From Aeromonas jandaei (lineage in GTDB: Bacteria > Pseudomonadota > Gammaproteobacteria > Enterobacterales > Aeromonadaceae), in the NCBI RefSeq assembly GCF_037890695.1, contig NZ_CP149571.1, positions 2,448,001 through 2,512,000 of the forward strand: a DNA stretch of 64,000 nt, given 5' to 3'. Position numbers and translations under genes: made by a program. The notes below the pieces were generated by a model. The model made no database searches. It saw only the letters and a list, made by a program, of their open reading frames with translations, and was not told the origin of the DNA. Numbering within the stretch: the stretch's first letter is position 1; the number at the start of each line of letters is the position of its first letter. Shown piece after piece: positions 18,450 to 30,152 of the stretch.

Positions 18450-19151
18450 GTGAAGCAACCGGCCCAACTGTCCCTAGCCGTACAACTACCGGATGATGAA
18501 ACCTTCGTCAGTTTTTATCCCGGCACCAATGCTCATCTGATCACCGCCCTCAAGAATGCGGCCATCGGTCAGGGGTCGCCTTTCCTCTATTTCTGGGGAG
18601 CCAAGGGCTCCGGGCGCTCCCACCTGCTCCATGCCACCTGTGCCGAGGTCAATGCCCGCGATGCAGCGGCGGCCTATCTCTCCCTCGATCAGTTTGAACA
18701 GCTCGATCCCAGCATGCTTGATGCCCTCGAAAGTCTGCCGCTGGTCTGCCTCGACAGCATTGAGGCCATCGCCGGCAATGCCGTTTGGGAGCGGGCGCTG
18801 TTTGATTTTTACAATCGCTGGCAGGAGAAAGGGGAAGGGACGCTGATCGTCACCGGTTGCAGCGCGCCGCGCAAGCTGGGGCTGCAGCTGCCGGATCTCG
18901 CCTCGCGCCTTGACTGGGGGGTGAGTTTCCATCTCGAAGAGCTGGATGATGAAGGCAAGCTCAGTGCCCTGCAGCTGCGTGCCGAGCTGCGGGGCTTCAA
19001 ACTGCCCATCGATGTGGGCCGCTTCCTGCTCAACCGCCTCTCGCGCGATATGCGCACTCTGCTTACCACTCTCAATCAGCTCGACAACGCCTCATTTCGC
19101 GCCAAGCGCAAGCTCACCATCCCCTTTGTCAAAGAGATTCTCGAGCTCTGA
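18450..19151 (+). CDS. hda: DnaA regulatory inactivator Hda
   Basis: 233 residues from a GTG at 18450 (VKQPAQLSLAVQLPDDETF), equal in length to E. coli Hda and lining up with its N-terminus; an upstream ATG at 18408 would add 14 residues. Hda is an AAA+ protein that, bound to the DNA sliding clamp, stimulates ATP hydrolysis by DnaA after initiation. The clamp-binding motif QLSLAV (residues 6-11), the Walker A-like GAKGSGRSHLLHA, LDSIEAI in the Walker B position and LASRLDWG near the sensor region are visible. No strong Shine-Dalgarno precedes the GTG, consistent with low expression. Confidence 0.93.
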   Translation: MKQPAQLSLAVQLPDDETFVSFYPGTNAHLITALKNAAIGQGSPFLYFWGAKGSGRSHLLHATCAEVNARDAAAAYLSLDQFEQLDPSMLDALESLPLVCLDSIEAIAGNAVWERALFDFYNRWQEKGEGTLIVTGCSAPRKLGLQLPDLASRLDWGVSFHLEELDDEGKLSALQLRAELRGFKLPIDVGRFLLNRLSRDMRTLLTTLNQLDNASFRAKRKLTIPFVKEILEL

Positions 19152-19206
19152 TCCTCTCAGCGGTGTGCGGTTGTGCACCTGACTTTCGTTTGAGTGGCAG
19201 ATAAAA

Positions 19207-19235
19207 AGAAACCCCGGCTTCAGGCCGGGGTTTTG
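19207..19235. terminator. Terminator between hda and aceA
   Basis: ACCCCGGC-TTCAG-GCCGGGGT with an A run before and a TTTT after; it can act in both directions for the convergent genes. Confidence 0.85.
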
Positions 19236-19269
19236 CTATATCAAGGGGTATCTCAAGGGACTCGGCCTA

Positions 19270-20583
19270 TCAGTGGAACTGATCTTCTTCGGTCGAGCCG
19301 GTCAGCGCAGTCACCGAGGATTGGCCACCCTGAATGACGGTGGTGACCTTGTCGAAGTAACCGGTACCGACCTCCTGCTGGTGGGCCACGAAGGTGTAGC
19401 CACGGCTGGCTGCGGCAAATTCCGGCTCCTGCACCATCTCGACGTAGTGCTTCATCCCTTCGCCACGGGCGTACTGGTAGGCCAGCTCGTACATGTGGAA
19501 CCACATGTTGTGGATACCCGCGAGGGTGATGAACTGGTACTTGTAGCCCATGTCGGAGAGCTCCTGCTGGAAGCGGGCGATGGTGGCATCGTCCAGATTT
19601 TTTTTCCAGTTGAAGCTCGGCGAGCAGTTGTAGGCCAGGATACGATCCGGGAACTTGGCCTTGATCGCTTCGGCAAATTTACGTGCTTCGTCCAGATCCG
19701 GCTTGGCGGTTTCGCACCACACCATGTCGGCGTAGGGGGCGTAAGCCAGACCGCGAGCGATGGCCTGATCGATACCGGCACGTACCTTGTAGAACCCTTC
19801 GGCAGTGCGCTCGCCAGTCAGGAAGTCTGCATCGTACGGGTCAGCGTCGGTGGTCAACAGGTCAGCGGCGTTGGCGTCGGTACGGGCTATCACCAGCGTG
19901 GTGGTGCCGCACACATCGGCTGCCAGACGGGCGGCAACCAGCTTCTGCACCGCTTCCTGAGTCGGTACCAGTACCTTGCCACCCATGTGGCCGCACTTCT
20001 TGACTGATGCCAGCTGATCTTCAAAGTGCACGCCGGCGGCACCTGCTTCAATCATCCCCTTCATCAGTTCGAAGGCGTTCAGCACGCCGCCGAAACCGGC
20101 TTCCGCATCCGCCACGATGGGCAGGAAGTAGTCGATAAAGCCATCATCCTGCGGCCCAACCTTGTTGGCCCACTGGATCTGGTCGGCACGGGCGAAAGAG
20201 TTGTTGATGCGCTCCACCACGGACGGCACCGAGTTGGCCGGGTAGAGGGACTGATCCGGATACATGGTGGAGGACAAGTTGTTGTCCGCCGCCACCTGCC
20301 AGCCGGAGAGGTAGATCGCCTCGATCCCCGCCTTGGCCTGCTGCACCGCCTGACCACCGGTCAGGGCGCCGAGGCAGTTGACGTAGCCCTTTTTGGCGTC
20401 GCCGTGGATCAGACCCCACAGCTTGTCGGCACCGCGCTGGGCCAGAGTGTGCACCGGCTGCAAGCTGCCGCGCAGGTTTACCACATCTTCGGCGCTGTAG
20501 CCGCGCTTGATCCCTTTCCAGCGGGGGTTTTCCGCCCAGTCTTTCTCGATAGCCTGGATCTGTTGCTCACGGGTCAGTGCCAT
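19270..20583 (-). CDS. aceA: Isocitrate lyase
   Basis: 437 residues from [16 protein letters not shown], preceded by AGAGGG. It splits isocitrate into succinate and glyoxylate, the first step of the glyoxylate bypass, needed for growth on acetate and fatty acids. The catalytic loop KKCGHMGGK with its essential Cys is present, as are the Mg2+/substrate segments (VRIDADAG-equivalent [10 protein letters not shown], and [13 protein letters not shown]). It lies 73 bases after aceB in an aceBA operon. No aceK (isocitrate dehydrogenase kinase) follows. Confidence 0.97.
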   Translation of the reverse strand: MALTREQQIQAIEKDWAENPRWKGIKRGYSAEDVVNLRGSLQPVHTLAQRGADKLWGLIHGDAKKGYVNCLGALTGGQAVQQAKAGIEAIYLSGWQVAADNNLSSTMYPDQSLYPANSVPSVVERINNSFARADQIQWANKVGPQDDGFIDYFLPIVADAEAGFGGVLNAFELMKGMIEAGAAGVHFEDQLASVKKCGHMGGKVLVPTQEAVQKLVAARLAADVCGTTTLVIARTDANAADLLTTDADPYDADFLTGERTAEGFYKVRAGIDQAIARGLAYAPYADMVWCETAKPDLDEARKFAEAIKAKFPDRILAYNCSPSFNWKKNLDDATIARFQQELSDMGYKYQFITLAGIHNMWFHMYELAYQYARGEGMKHYVEMVQEPEFAAASRGYTFVAHQQEVGTGYFDKVTTVIQGGQSSVTALTGSTEEDQFH

Positions 20584-20656
20584 ATCAGTTCCCTCTTTCA
20601 TTGATTTCACGTTTCCATTGACTTGTTATTGGCGAGCCCCGCCCGGGGCCCGGAGT

Positions 20657-22264
<1,608 letters not shown>

Positions 22265-22959
22265 AAGGTTCACTCCTTTGAGAATTACATTTTGAACTTA
22301 CTAACTACGACTAAAGTCGAATCCCTGTTCCTGAAACGTTCCCGCAACAACGGGGTAACACGATTGATAAGGTGCGAAATATTGTCGATTACGTCAACAG
22401 TTTTTTTAAAACGCCTGTTTGGGGTCGATGTTTAAGTTGATGTTTTTAATTGAGTTATTGGATTGGTATAAAAGCTCTACACAGATGGTTATGCTCCTGG
22501 TTTTTCTGTCCGGGCGATGGCTCGTCCGGTCACCCTTCTTGTCATGCGATTCGTAAGTTATTACGTAATAAAATTACAAATGCAAAAACAAATCCCGACC
22601 TTACTCCAGGCTTTTTAAAAACAGCTGTATGAAGTGCGTTTAAATATTTCAATCAATAGGCTGATGGCGTTGATGCTGGATAGTGAACGTTCGTTTAAAA
22701 CCGTCAGGCTTTCGCAGGGCTCTGTTGGCGCTGACGGCTTGCCGCATTGAAAGTGGAGCGCAATAACGTAGGTTTGTATCAGCTGATGGGGATCAACCGG
22801 GCGGGGAGTGGTGGTTAAACAGCAGTCAATTAAACTGTGTAATCATGTTTTGGTAGTGGTTTGTCGTTTTTTTAAGGCGGTACGTCTCAAGAGGCATAAG
22901 ACGGGGAAAAGCAGGGAAAAAAGCAGGTAAAGAGAGGGAGAAATCGCCCGCAGGCGGGC
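22265..22959. other. AT-rich intergenic region upstream of aceBA
   Basis: 695 bases without a convincing gene, noticeably more AT-rich than its surroundings. It should contain the aceBA promoter on the minus strand. A 12-base perfect palindrome TATTACGTAATA is at 22559-22570. A 60-codon plus-strand frame at 22450 has no ribosome-binding site and no recognisable features. An unannotated small RNA or regulator-binding sites are possible, but I see no specific signal. Confidence 0.5.
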
Positions 22960-23103
22960 TCAGTAGTCATCGTCAGGTTCGGCCAGATCGATGACATCCA
23001 GCTGGATGACCAACTCTTCCTCTTCACCCTGCGGGGTGCAGGAGTTGTCGTGAGGAACAGGGTAGAGCGGAATGAGCGGGGTGAAATCGGTGGTCTGGTT
23101 CAT
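22960..23103 (-). CDS. Small acidic protein, 47 residues, unknown
   Basis: Begins MNQTTDFTPLIPLYPVP and ends in an acidic tail (IDLAEPDDDY). A GGGAG Shine-Dalgarno lies 6 bases before the ATG at 23103; the frame extends upstream to 23220 for an 86-residue version, whose first half is low-complexity. Composition: an early Pro-rich segment, a single Cys, a run of four Glu, and a net negative charge. No signal peptide or membrane helix. I recognise no family. It is downstream of the tRNA-Pro terminator on the same strand, so it would need its own promoter. Confidence 0.5.
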   Translation of the reverse strand: MNQTTDFTPLIPLYPVPHDNSCTPQGEEEELVIQLDVIDLAEPDDDY

Positions 23104-23317
23104 GCTTGCTCCCGTATTGAATGCAAGCCGGCCAGTGATCCCTTCACTTGTGCCTCCACCTCCCTGTCTTGATACCGGCGGAAAGTTGCGCATATTAATG
23201 AGCGCATCAAAAAGATTCAAGCGATTCTGTACGTTTTTTGTTCCTGACGGTGATGGTGCGGGTTGAACCGGGCAAAAGGCTGGGAAAGGGAAGGCTGGTC
23301 AGAGCAAAAACGGGAGC

Positions 23318-23352
23318 AAAAAAATAGCCCAGTCGTTTGACTGGGCTATTTT
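23318..23352 (-). terminator. Terminator after tRNA-Pro
   Basis: AAAATAGCCCAGTC-GTTT-GACTGGGCTATTTT: a 14-bp perfect stem which on the minus strand ends in seven T, directly after the tRNA 3' end. Confidence 0.93.
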
Positions 23353-23362
23353 CGGGGAATGA

Positions 23363-23439
23363 TGGTCGGCGTGAGAGGATTTGAACCTCCGACCCCTGAC
23401 ACCCCATGACAGTGCGCTACCTGGCTGCGCTACACGCCG
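23363..23439 (-). tRNA. tRNA-Pro (anticodon GGG)
   Basis: 77 bases including an encoded CCA. Acceptor CGGCGTG pairs with CACGCCG, followed by A and CCA. D arm GCGC/GCGC, anticodon stem CTGTC/GTCAG with a T-T mismatch, and loop ATGGGGT containing GGG. T arm GGAGG-TTCAAAT-CCTCT. It closely resembles E. coli proL, including the anticodon-stem mismatch. It reads proline codons CCC and CCT. Single copy here with its own terminator; no integrase gene is near, so it is not being used as an attachment site within this window. Confidence 0.97.
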
Positions 23440-23635
23440 ACAAGGTCAGTCTGAGCTGACGGGGAGGAAGTCTAATGATCTGCACTCATGGGTGCAACTC
23501 CTTTTTTATCATAGAGATGCCGACTGCTTCTTTATTGCGCAGCCAAGATGCGGCTTGGGCGGAGGAGGGAGTTTTGGCATAATCGCCGCCCCGCAGCAGC
23601 CACTATTCATGCAAGATATTCATGATGTCGGCTGA

Positions 23636-24232
<597 letters not shown>

Positions 24233-24370
24233 GCCGGTCAGCGGCGGGATGTACTAACCCGCCGCTCGCCATTTTTATAACCACTTTAAAAACAATCAGT
24301 TATTAAGCCTTCACTTCCTCTCTCCCCTGGTATTCCGTCCCCTGTATATCCTGCTTATTTAAGGTGGCGG

Positions 24371-24404
24371 GTGTAACAAAACTGTCATGCAACCGCCATA
24401 TAAT
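24371..24404 (+). promoter_or_regulatory. Pho box and -10 element of the pst operon
   Basis: GTGTAAC (24371-24377), AAAA, CTGTCAT (24382-24388), GCAA, CCGCCAT (24393-24399): half-sites at the 11-bp PhoB period, the middle one exact. A perfect TATAAT at 24399-24404 begins ten bases after CTGTCAT, the canonical place for a PhoB-dependent promoter in which the Pho box replaces the -35. Confidence 0.88.
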
Positions 24405-24436
24405 GCCGCCAAGCCTAGCTTACATTGAGGTTTTGC

Positions 24437-26674
24437 ATGTCATCGGAATCGTTACACCTGGGTATGGCGGGGAGTCGAAAACGCCGCATCAAGGACAAAT
24501 TGGCCAAGTACGGCGTCACCACGGGTGGGGCGCTGGTGCTGGTGGCGTTACTGCTTATCTTCTTTTACCTGCTCTATGTGGTGAAGCCCATCTTCAATGG
24601 CGCCACGATGGAGCCGACCGCCTCGTTTACCCTGCCGACAAGCGGCAAGACCGCCTGGCTCGGGGTGGAGGAGCAGAACGAGATCGGTTATCGCTTCAGC
24701 GACAACGGACAGGTCAACTTCTTCGCCGTGCAGGGCGATGGCAAGATCAAGGTCGGTCAATCCCTCGGTCAGGCTGAGGTGGCCGGTGACATCACTGCCG
24801 TGGCGCCGCCCGCGCCGGGTCAGAAGCTGATTGCCTACGGTTTTGCCGACGGCAAGGCACAGGTGGTGCAGCCCTCCTTCAAGGTTTCCTATCCCAACGA
24901 TGTGCGCGTCATTGAGCCCAGCCTCCAGTACCCCTTCGGCGAAGAGCCGGTGGTAGTGGATCCCGAGGGCAAGGCGCTCAAGACCATGGTGTTTGAAGCC
25001 ACCAAGGACAAGATGGCCGCTGCCGCCGTGACCGAAGATGGTCGTGGCGTGATGACGGTGATGAGCGGTGAGGAGAACTTCCTCTCCGGCGAGATTGAGT
25101 GGAGTGCCCAGAACTACACCATTCCCTCCCTGCCGCGCCATGTGGATCAGATGCTGCTCACCCCCAACCTGCGCATCCTGTTCGTGCGCGAGGGCAACCG
25201 CCTCTCTGTCTACGACATCCAGAACCTGAGCGATATCTCGGTGCGCAACGTGCTGGAGATCAACGCCCCGAATGCCAACGTGACCCGGGTCGAGCTGCTC
25301 TCCGGCGCCTCTTCCCTGCTGGTGGGCAATGACAATGGCGTCATCTCCCAGTGGTTTGAAGTGGCAAAGGATGGCAAACGCCAGTTCACCCAGATCCGTG
25401 ACTTCAAGGGTGATGGCGCCGTGGCGCAGCTGACCCCGGAGCACTTTCGCAAGGGCTTTATCAGCGCCGACAAGGATGGCACCGTCAGTTTCTTCCACGC
25501 CACCGGCGAGACCAAGTTGCTGAGCGAGCATGTCGATGGCGGCGCCTTCTCTGCGCTGGCCATTTCGCCGCGCCACAACCTGCTGCTGACCCAGCAGGGC
25601 GATGCCTTCAAGCTGTTTGCGGTGGAGAACGAGCACCCCGAGGTGACCTGGTCTGCCCTGTGGCAACAGGTGTGGTACGAAGGCTATCCCGAGCCCCAGT
25701 ATGTGTGGCAATCCACCTCCGCCAGCAACGACTTTGAAGCCAAGCTGAGCCTGGTGCCGCTGGTATTCGGTACCCTGAAAGCCTCCTTCTATGCCATGGT
25801 GTTTGCGGTGCCGCTCGGTGTTGCGGGCGCCATCTACACCGCCTACTTCATGTCGGCGGGGCTGCGCAAATATGTCAAACCGACCGTCGAGATCATGGCG
25901 GCCCTGCCGACCGTTATCCTCGGCTTCCTGGCGGGTCTCTGGCTGGCGCCCATCATCGAGGGCTCTCTGCCTGGCGTGGTGCTGCTGCTTATTTTGCTGC
26001 CGGCGGGAATGCTGCTGACCGCGCTGGTGTGGAACTATTTGCCGGAGCGCAGCCGTACCTGGCTGCCGGAGGGGTGGCACGCCATCCTGCTGATCCCGGT
26101 GCTGCTCTTCATCGGTTGGGGGGCGTTCGCGCTGAGCCCGCTCATCGAGAATGCCTTTATGCACGGTGATTCGCGCATCTGGCTGACCCACGACATGGGC
26201 ATCAAGTTCGACCAGCGCAACTCGCTGGTAGTTGGCATCGCCATGGGCTTTGCAGTCATTCCGACCATCTTCTCCATCGCTGAAGATGCGGTCTTCTCTG
26301 TGCCCAAGCACCTGACCCAGGGCTCGCTGGCCCTCGGTGCCACCCCGTGGCAGACCCTGAGTCGGGTGGTGATCCTCACCGCCAGCCCGGGCATCTTCTC
26401 GGCGGTGATGATGGGCCTTGGCCGCGCCGTGGGTGAGACCATGATCGTACTGATGGCCACCGGTAACACCCCCATCATGGACTTCTCCATGTTCCAGGGG
26501 CTGCGTACCCTCGCCGCCAACATTGCGGTAGAGATGCCGGAGTCGGAAGTGGGCAGCTCCCACTACCGGGTGCTGTTCCTCGCAGCCTTCGTCCTGTTCG
26601 TGTTCACCTTCTTGTTCAACACCCTGGCCGAGTTCATCCGTCAGCGGTTGCGTGAAAAATACAGCTCTCTGTAA
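24437..26674 (+). CDS. pstC: Phosphate ABC transporter permease PstC, long form with periplasmic domain
   Basis: 745 residues, over twice E. coli PstC (319). Start at 24437 with TGAGG 7 bases upstream. One membrane helix at about 27-49 is followed by a large periplasmic region (about 50-435), then the normal permease core with five to six helices and the conserved ABC loop EDAVFSVPKHLTQGSLALGATPW split over about residues 615-640. The periplasmic part contains repeating blades of the type LSVYDIQ, ISQWFEVA, VSFFHATG, FKLFAVEN, suggesting a WD40-like beta-propeller. Long PstC is known in gammaproteobacteria but the domain's role is not. First gene of pstC-pstA-pstB-phoU. Confidence 0.9.
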   Translation: MSSESLHLGMAGSRKRRIKDKLAKYGVTTGGALVLVALLLIFFYLLYVVKPIFNGATMEPTASFTLPTSGKTAWLGVEEQNEIGYRFSDNGQVNFFAVQGDGKIKVGQSLGQAEVAGDITAVAPPAPGQKLIAYGFADGKAQVVQPSFKVSYPNDVRVIEPSLQYPFGEEPVVVDPEGKALKTMVFEATKDKMAAAAVTEDGRGVMTVMSGEENFLSGEIEWSAQNYTIPSLPRHVDQMLLTPNLRILFVREGNRLSVYDIQNLSDISVRNVLEINAPNANVTRVELLSGASSLLVGNDNGVISQWFEVAKDGKRQFTQIRDFKGDGAVAQLTPEHFRKGFISADKDGTVSFFHATGETKLLSEHVDGGAFSALAISPRHNLLLTQQGDAFKLFAVENEHPEVTWSALWQQVWYEGYPEPQYVWQSTSASNDFEAKLSLVPLVFGTLKASFYAMVFAVPLGVAGAIYTAYFMSAGLRKYVKPTVEIMAALPTVILGFLAGLWLAPIIEGSLPGVVLLLILLPAGMLLTALVWNYLPERSRTWLPEGWHAILLIPVLLFIGWGAFALSPLIENAFMHGDSRIWLTHDMGIKFDQRNSLVVGIAMGFAVIPTIFSIAEDAVFSVPKHLTQGSLALGATPWQTLSRVVILTASPGIFSAVMMGLGRAVGETMIVLMATGNTPIMDFSMFQGLRTLAANIAVEMPESEVGSSHYRVLFLAAFVLFVFTFLFNTLAEFIRQRLREKYSSL

Positions 26675-26684
26675 GGACCAAGGA

Positions 26685-28340
26685 ATGACAATGGGTAAGT
26701 GGTTTAAATCAGGGGCCCCGTGGATCTGGATGACCGGCGGCGCCGTCAGCCTGAGTCTGGTCGCGGTACTGGGGCTGTTGCTGCTCATCGGCTGGCGTGG
26801 TCTGGTCTACTTCTGGCCTCACCCTATCTATGAGTGGCAGCTGGAAGATGCGAGTGGCAACAAGAGCGTGCTGATCGGCGAGATCAACGATCGCGAGCTG
26901 GTGCCGGTGGAGCGCCTGCGCGCCGCAGGCCTGCCGCTCAAGGGGGAGGAGCGTGAGCTGCTGACCCGCTATCTGGTCAAGACCGGCAACCGCGAGTTTG
27001 TCGATCTGGACTTCCGCTGGGTGCTGGAGACCGACATCAAATCCCAGAGTCAGCCGGTCGAGCTCGCCATGATTGAGCGCGCCACCAACGGCAACTTCTA
27101 CGGCTACATCAGCTCGGTCAAAGAGGATGGGCGCGAGATCACCACGGATCTGCACGCCGCTCTGCAGCGGGTGCTGGCGCGGGCCAATGGCCTCTCCGAA
27201 CAGGCCAACGACCTGCAAAAAGGGGACATCGGCAGCATCAACTATCAGCTGGAGCGGCTGCGCCTCAAAGAGCGCAAGGCCGAGCTTGAGAATAACCTGA
27301 CCGATCAGCTCAAAGCCCAGCTGGCGAGCGAGCGTCAGGCCCTCAACGATCGCTATCAGGTGCTGGAGAAGGAGCTCTTCTCCCTGCGCAGTCAGGCTGA
27401 CCGAGACAGCATCACCGTCAAGGATATGCGTGGCGAGCAGGTAACCATGCCGATGTCCAAGGTACTGGATGTGGTGTGGCCCAACGACATGAGCCTGCTG
27501 GCCAAGGTAGGTTACTGGTTCCACCAGATCGGCAAGTTTGTCTCCGACGATCCCCGTGAAGCTAACACCGAGGGCGGGGTGTTCCCGGCCATCTTCGGCA
27601 CCGTCTTCATGGTGTTCCTGATGGCGATCATCGTGACCCCGCTCGGCGTGATTGCGGCGGTCTACCTGCACGAGTATGCGGGCAAGAACAGCCTGACCAA
27701 GCTTATCCGCATCGCGGTGATCAACCTGGCGGGCGTGCCCTCCATCGTTTACGGCGTGTTCGGTCTGGGCTTCTTCGTCTATACCCTGGGGGGCAGCATC
27801 GACCGCCTCTTCTATCCGGAAGCGCTGCCGAGCCCGACCTTTGGCTCACCCGGCGTGATCTGGTCGGCGCTGACCCTGGCCATCCTGACCCTGCCGGTGG
27901 TGATCGTCTCCACCGAAGAGGGGCTGGCGCGGATCCCGAGCACCATTCGCCAGGGCTCGCTGGCACTGGGGGCCACCCAGGCCGAGACCCTGTGGCGCAT
28001 CGTGCTGCCGATGGCGAGCCCGGCCATCATGACCGGTCTCATTCTGGCGATTGCCCGTGCGGCCGGTGAAGTGGCGCCGCTGATGCTGGTGGGGGTGGTG
28101 AAACTGGCTCCGACCCTGCCGATGGATGGCAACTTCCCGTACCTGCATGTGGAGCGCAAGTTCATGCACCTGGGCTTCCACATCTATGACGTCGGCTTCC
28201 AGAGCCCCAACGTGGAGGCGGCGCGTCCTCTGGTCTACGCCACCTCCTTCCTGCTGGTGACGGTGATCGTCGGCCTAAACCTGACGGCTATCGGTATTCG
28301 CAACCACCTGCGCGAGAAATTCCGGTCGCTGGAACATTAA
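26685..28340 (+). CDS. pstA: Phosphate ABC transporter permease PstA, long form with coiled coil
   Basis: About 551 residues (E. coli PstA 296). ATGs at 26685 and 26691 both have AGGA-type ribosome-binding sites. After the first membrane helix (about 13-38) comes a roughly 250-residue periplasmic insert rich in charged heptads (LERLRLKERKAELENN, ASERQALNDRYQVLEKEL), a likely coiled coil at about 175-235. The permease core starts near residue 298 with the ABC loop ARIPSTIRQGSLALGATQAE. It pairs with PstC to form the phosphate channel in the inner membrane, 10 bases after pstC. Confidence 0.9.
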   Translation: MTMGKWFKSGAPWIWMTGGAVSLSLVAVLGLLLLIGWRGLVYFWPHPIYEWQLEDASGNKSVLIGEINDRELVPVERLRAAGLPLKGEERELLTRYLVKTGNREFVDLDFRWVLETDIKSQSQPVELAMIERATNGNFYGYISSVKEDGREITTDLHAALQRVLARANGLSEQANDLQKGDIGSINYQLERLRLKERKAELENNLTDQLKAQLASERQALNDRYQVLEKELFSLRSQADRDSITVKDMRGEQVTMPMSKVLDVVWPNDMSLLAKVGYWFHQIGKFVSDDPREANTEGGVFPAIFGTVFMVFLMAIIVTPLGVIAAVYLHEYAGKNSLTKLIRIAVINLAGVPSIVYGVFGLGFFVYTLGGSIDRLFYPEALPSPTFGSPGVIWSALTLAILTLPVVIVSTEEGLARIPSTIRQGSLALGATQAETLWRIVLPMASPAIMTGLILAIARAAGEVAPLMLVGVVKLAPTLPMDGNFPYLHVERKFMHLGFHIYDVGFQSPNVEAARPLVYATSFLLVTVIVGLNLTAIGIRNHLREKFRSLEH

Positions 28341-28448
28341 TAGGCCAGCCACCACAGAGACGGGCAGGGGACAGGCCCCTGCCAGCCAAGCGTTCCGGCC
28401 GCGGGCGATGAGATTGCCCGCCGCCACCGACAGATTTTGAGGTAACAG
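28341..28448 (+). other. pstA-pstB intercistronic hairpins
   Basis: 108 bases with two stems: GGCAGGGG-ACAGG-CCCCTGCC and GCGGGC-(9)-GCCCGC. No T run follows, so these are more likely mRNA stability or processing elements than terminators. They may adjust the level of PstB relative to the permeases. Confidence 0.5.
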
Positions 28449-29267
28449 ATGATCAACGTAACGACCGCCGCGACCCAGCATACCGCGACCGACCTGCTCA
28501 ACCTGAGCCCGGAGCAGACCGCGCTGGAGGTGAAGGATCTCAACCTGTACTACGGCAGCAAACAGGCGCTGTTCAACGTCAACATGAAGATCCCCAAAGG
28601 TCAGGTAACCGCCTTTATCGGCCCTTCCGGCTGTGGTAAATCGACCCTGCTGCGCTGCATCAACCGGATGAACGATCTGGTGGAAATTTGCCGCATCGAC
28701 GGCGAGATCCAGCTGCACGGTCAAAACATCTATGACAAGAGCGTCGACGTCTCCGCCCTGCGCCGTCGGGTGGGCATGGTGTTCCAGCGCCCCAACCCCT
28801 TCCCCAAGTCCATCTACGAGAACGTGGTCTATGGCCTGCGTCTGCAGGGGATCAACGATCGCCGCACTCTGGACGATGCTGCCGAGCGCTCCCTGCGCGG
28901 CGCGGCCCTGTGGGATGAGGTGAAGGATCGTCTGCACGATAATGCCTTCGGTCTTTCAGGTGGTCAGCAGCAGCGTCTGGTGATTGCCCGCGCCATCGCC
29001 ATCGAGCCGGAAGTGCTGCTGCTCGATGAACCGACCTCGGCGCTCGACCCGATTTCAACCCTCACCATCGAGGAGTTGATCAACGAGCTCAAGAGCCAGT
29101 TCACCGTGGTGATCGTGACCCACAACATGCAGCAGGCGGCGCGGGTCTCGGATCAGACTGCCTTCATGTACATGGGCGAGCTGATCGAGTACTCGGATAC
29201 CAACACTATCTTCACCACCCCGGCCAAGAAGAAGACCGAAGACTACATCACCGGTCGCTACGGTTAA
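28449..29267 (+). CDS. pstB: Phosphate ABC transporter ATPase PstB
   Basis: 272 residues. Walker [10 protein letters not shown] (about residues 58-66), signature LSGGQQQR, Walker [14 protein letters not shown] and the switch histidine in VTHNMQQA are all present. The first 25 residues ([17 protein letters not shown]) are an extension before the core [12 protein letters not shown]. It powers phosphate import through PstC/PstA and, with PhoU, is part of the signal to PhoR. A GAGGTAAC sequence precedes the ATG. Confidence 0.97.
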   Translation: MINVTTAATQHTATDLLNLSPEQTALEVKDLNLYYGSKQALFNVNMKIPKGQVTAFIGPSGCGKSTLLRCINRMNDLVEICRIDGEIQLHGQNIYDKSVDVSALRRRVGMVFQRPNPFPKSIYENVVYGLRLQGINDRRTLDDAAERSLRGAALWDEVKDRLHDNAFGLSGGQQQRLVIARAIAIEPEVLLLDEPTSALDPISTLTIEELINELKSQFTVVIVTHNMQQAARVSDQTAFMYMGELIEYSDTNTIFTTPAKKKTEDYITGRYG

Positions 29268-29351
29268 GGAGCGGAGAGGATGAACCACCACAAACAGATT
29301 GGCAGTCAATTCAACGGCTAAGGCATAATCGGAGTATCAAGGACTATTTGT

Positions 29352-30062
29352 ATGGACAATATGAACCTCAATAAACATATCTCCGGTCAGTTCAATGCCG
29401 AGCTCGAGAGTGTGCGCAACCAGGTGCTGGTGATGGGTGGCATGGTGGAGCAGCAGCTGACCGACGCCATCGCGGCGATCCACGATCAGGATCTGGAAGC
29501 GGCGCGCAAGATTGTGGCCAATGACCACAAGGTCAACGCCATGGAAGTGGCGATTGACGAGGAGTGCACCCGCATCATCGCCAAGCGTCAGCCGACCGCC
29601 TCCGACCTGCGACTGGTGATGGCCATCATCAAGACCATCACAGATCTGGAGCGCATCGGCGATGTGGCGGACAAGATCGCCCGCATGCTGACCGACAACG
29701 CCAACAAGCCGCAGCCGCCGCTGGTGTCGCTGGAGAACATGGGCCGCCGTACCATCAAGATGCTGCACGACGTGCTCGACGCCTTTGCCCGGATGGATCT
29801 GGATGCAGCGCTGGCGGTCTACAAGGAAGATGACAAGGTGGATCGGGAGTACGAGTCCATCATCCGCGAGCTGATGACCTACATGATGGAAGATCCCCGC
29901 ACCATACCGCAGGTGCTCAACGTGCTGTGGGCGGCGCGGGCCATCGAGCGGGTCGGTGATCGCTGCCAGCACATCTGCGAGTACATCGTCTACTACGTCA
30001 AGGGTAAGGACGTGCGCCACACCAAGGCGGACGATCTGGGCACCCTGCTGGGCAAGGGCTAA
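29352..30062 (+). CDS. phoU: Phosphate signalling protein PhoU
   Basis: 236 residues, two PhoU three-helix repeats (about 15-105 and 120-215), with the metal-binding acidic motifs [12 protein letters not shown] and [10 protein letters not shown], and [12 protein letters not shown] / [14 protein letters not shown] at equivalent positions. PhoU links the Pst transporter to the sensor PhoR and shuts the Pho response when phosphate is ample. Last gene of the operon. phoB, phoR and pstS are not in the window. Confidence 0.97.
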   Translation: MDNMNLNKHISGQFNAELESVRNQVLVMGGMVEQQLTDAIAAIHDQDLEAARKIVANDHKVNAMEVAIDEECTRIIAKRQPTASDLRLVMAIIKTITDLERIGDVADKIARMLTDNANKPQPPLVSLENMGRRTIKMLHDVLDAFARMDLDAALAVYKEDDKVDREYESIIRELMTYMMEDPRTIPQVLNVLWAARAIERVGDRCQHICEYIVYYVKGKDVRHTKADDLGTLLGKG

Positions 30063-30075
30063 GCGGAAAGTGAAT

Positions 30076-30101
30076 AAAAAGGCGCGTCAGGCGCCTTTTT
30101 T
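30076..30101 (+). terminator. Terminator after phoU
   Basis: AAAAAGGCGC-GTCAG-GCGCCTTTTTT: short GC stem extended by A/T pairs with a T run; ends the pst-phoU operon. Confidence 0.88.
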
Positions 30102-30152
30102 GTTGCATAACTGGTCGGAGTAAGATAAAGCCCCCAACTGGCTGTTTTCTGA

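Noticed and set aside
23363..23439. tRNA-Pro as an integration site for a mobile element
   Set aside because: No integrase, no repeated tRNA 3' end, and ordinary housekeeping genes on both sides.
24548..26788. 746-codon minus-strand frame opposite pstC
   Set aside because: His/Glu/Gly-rich low-complexity translation, no ribosome-binding site; pstC explains the region.
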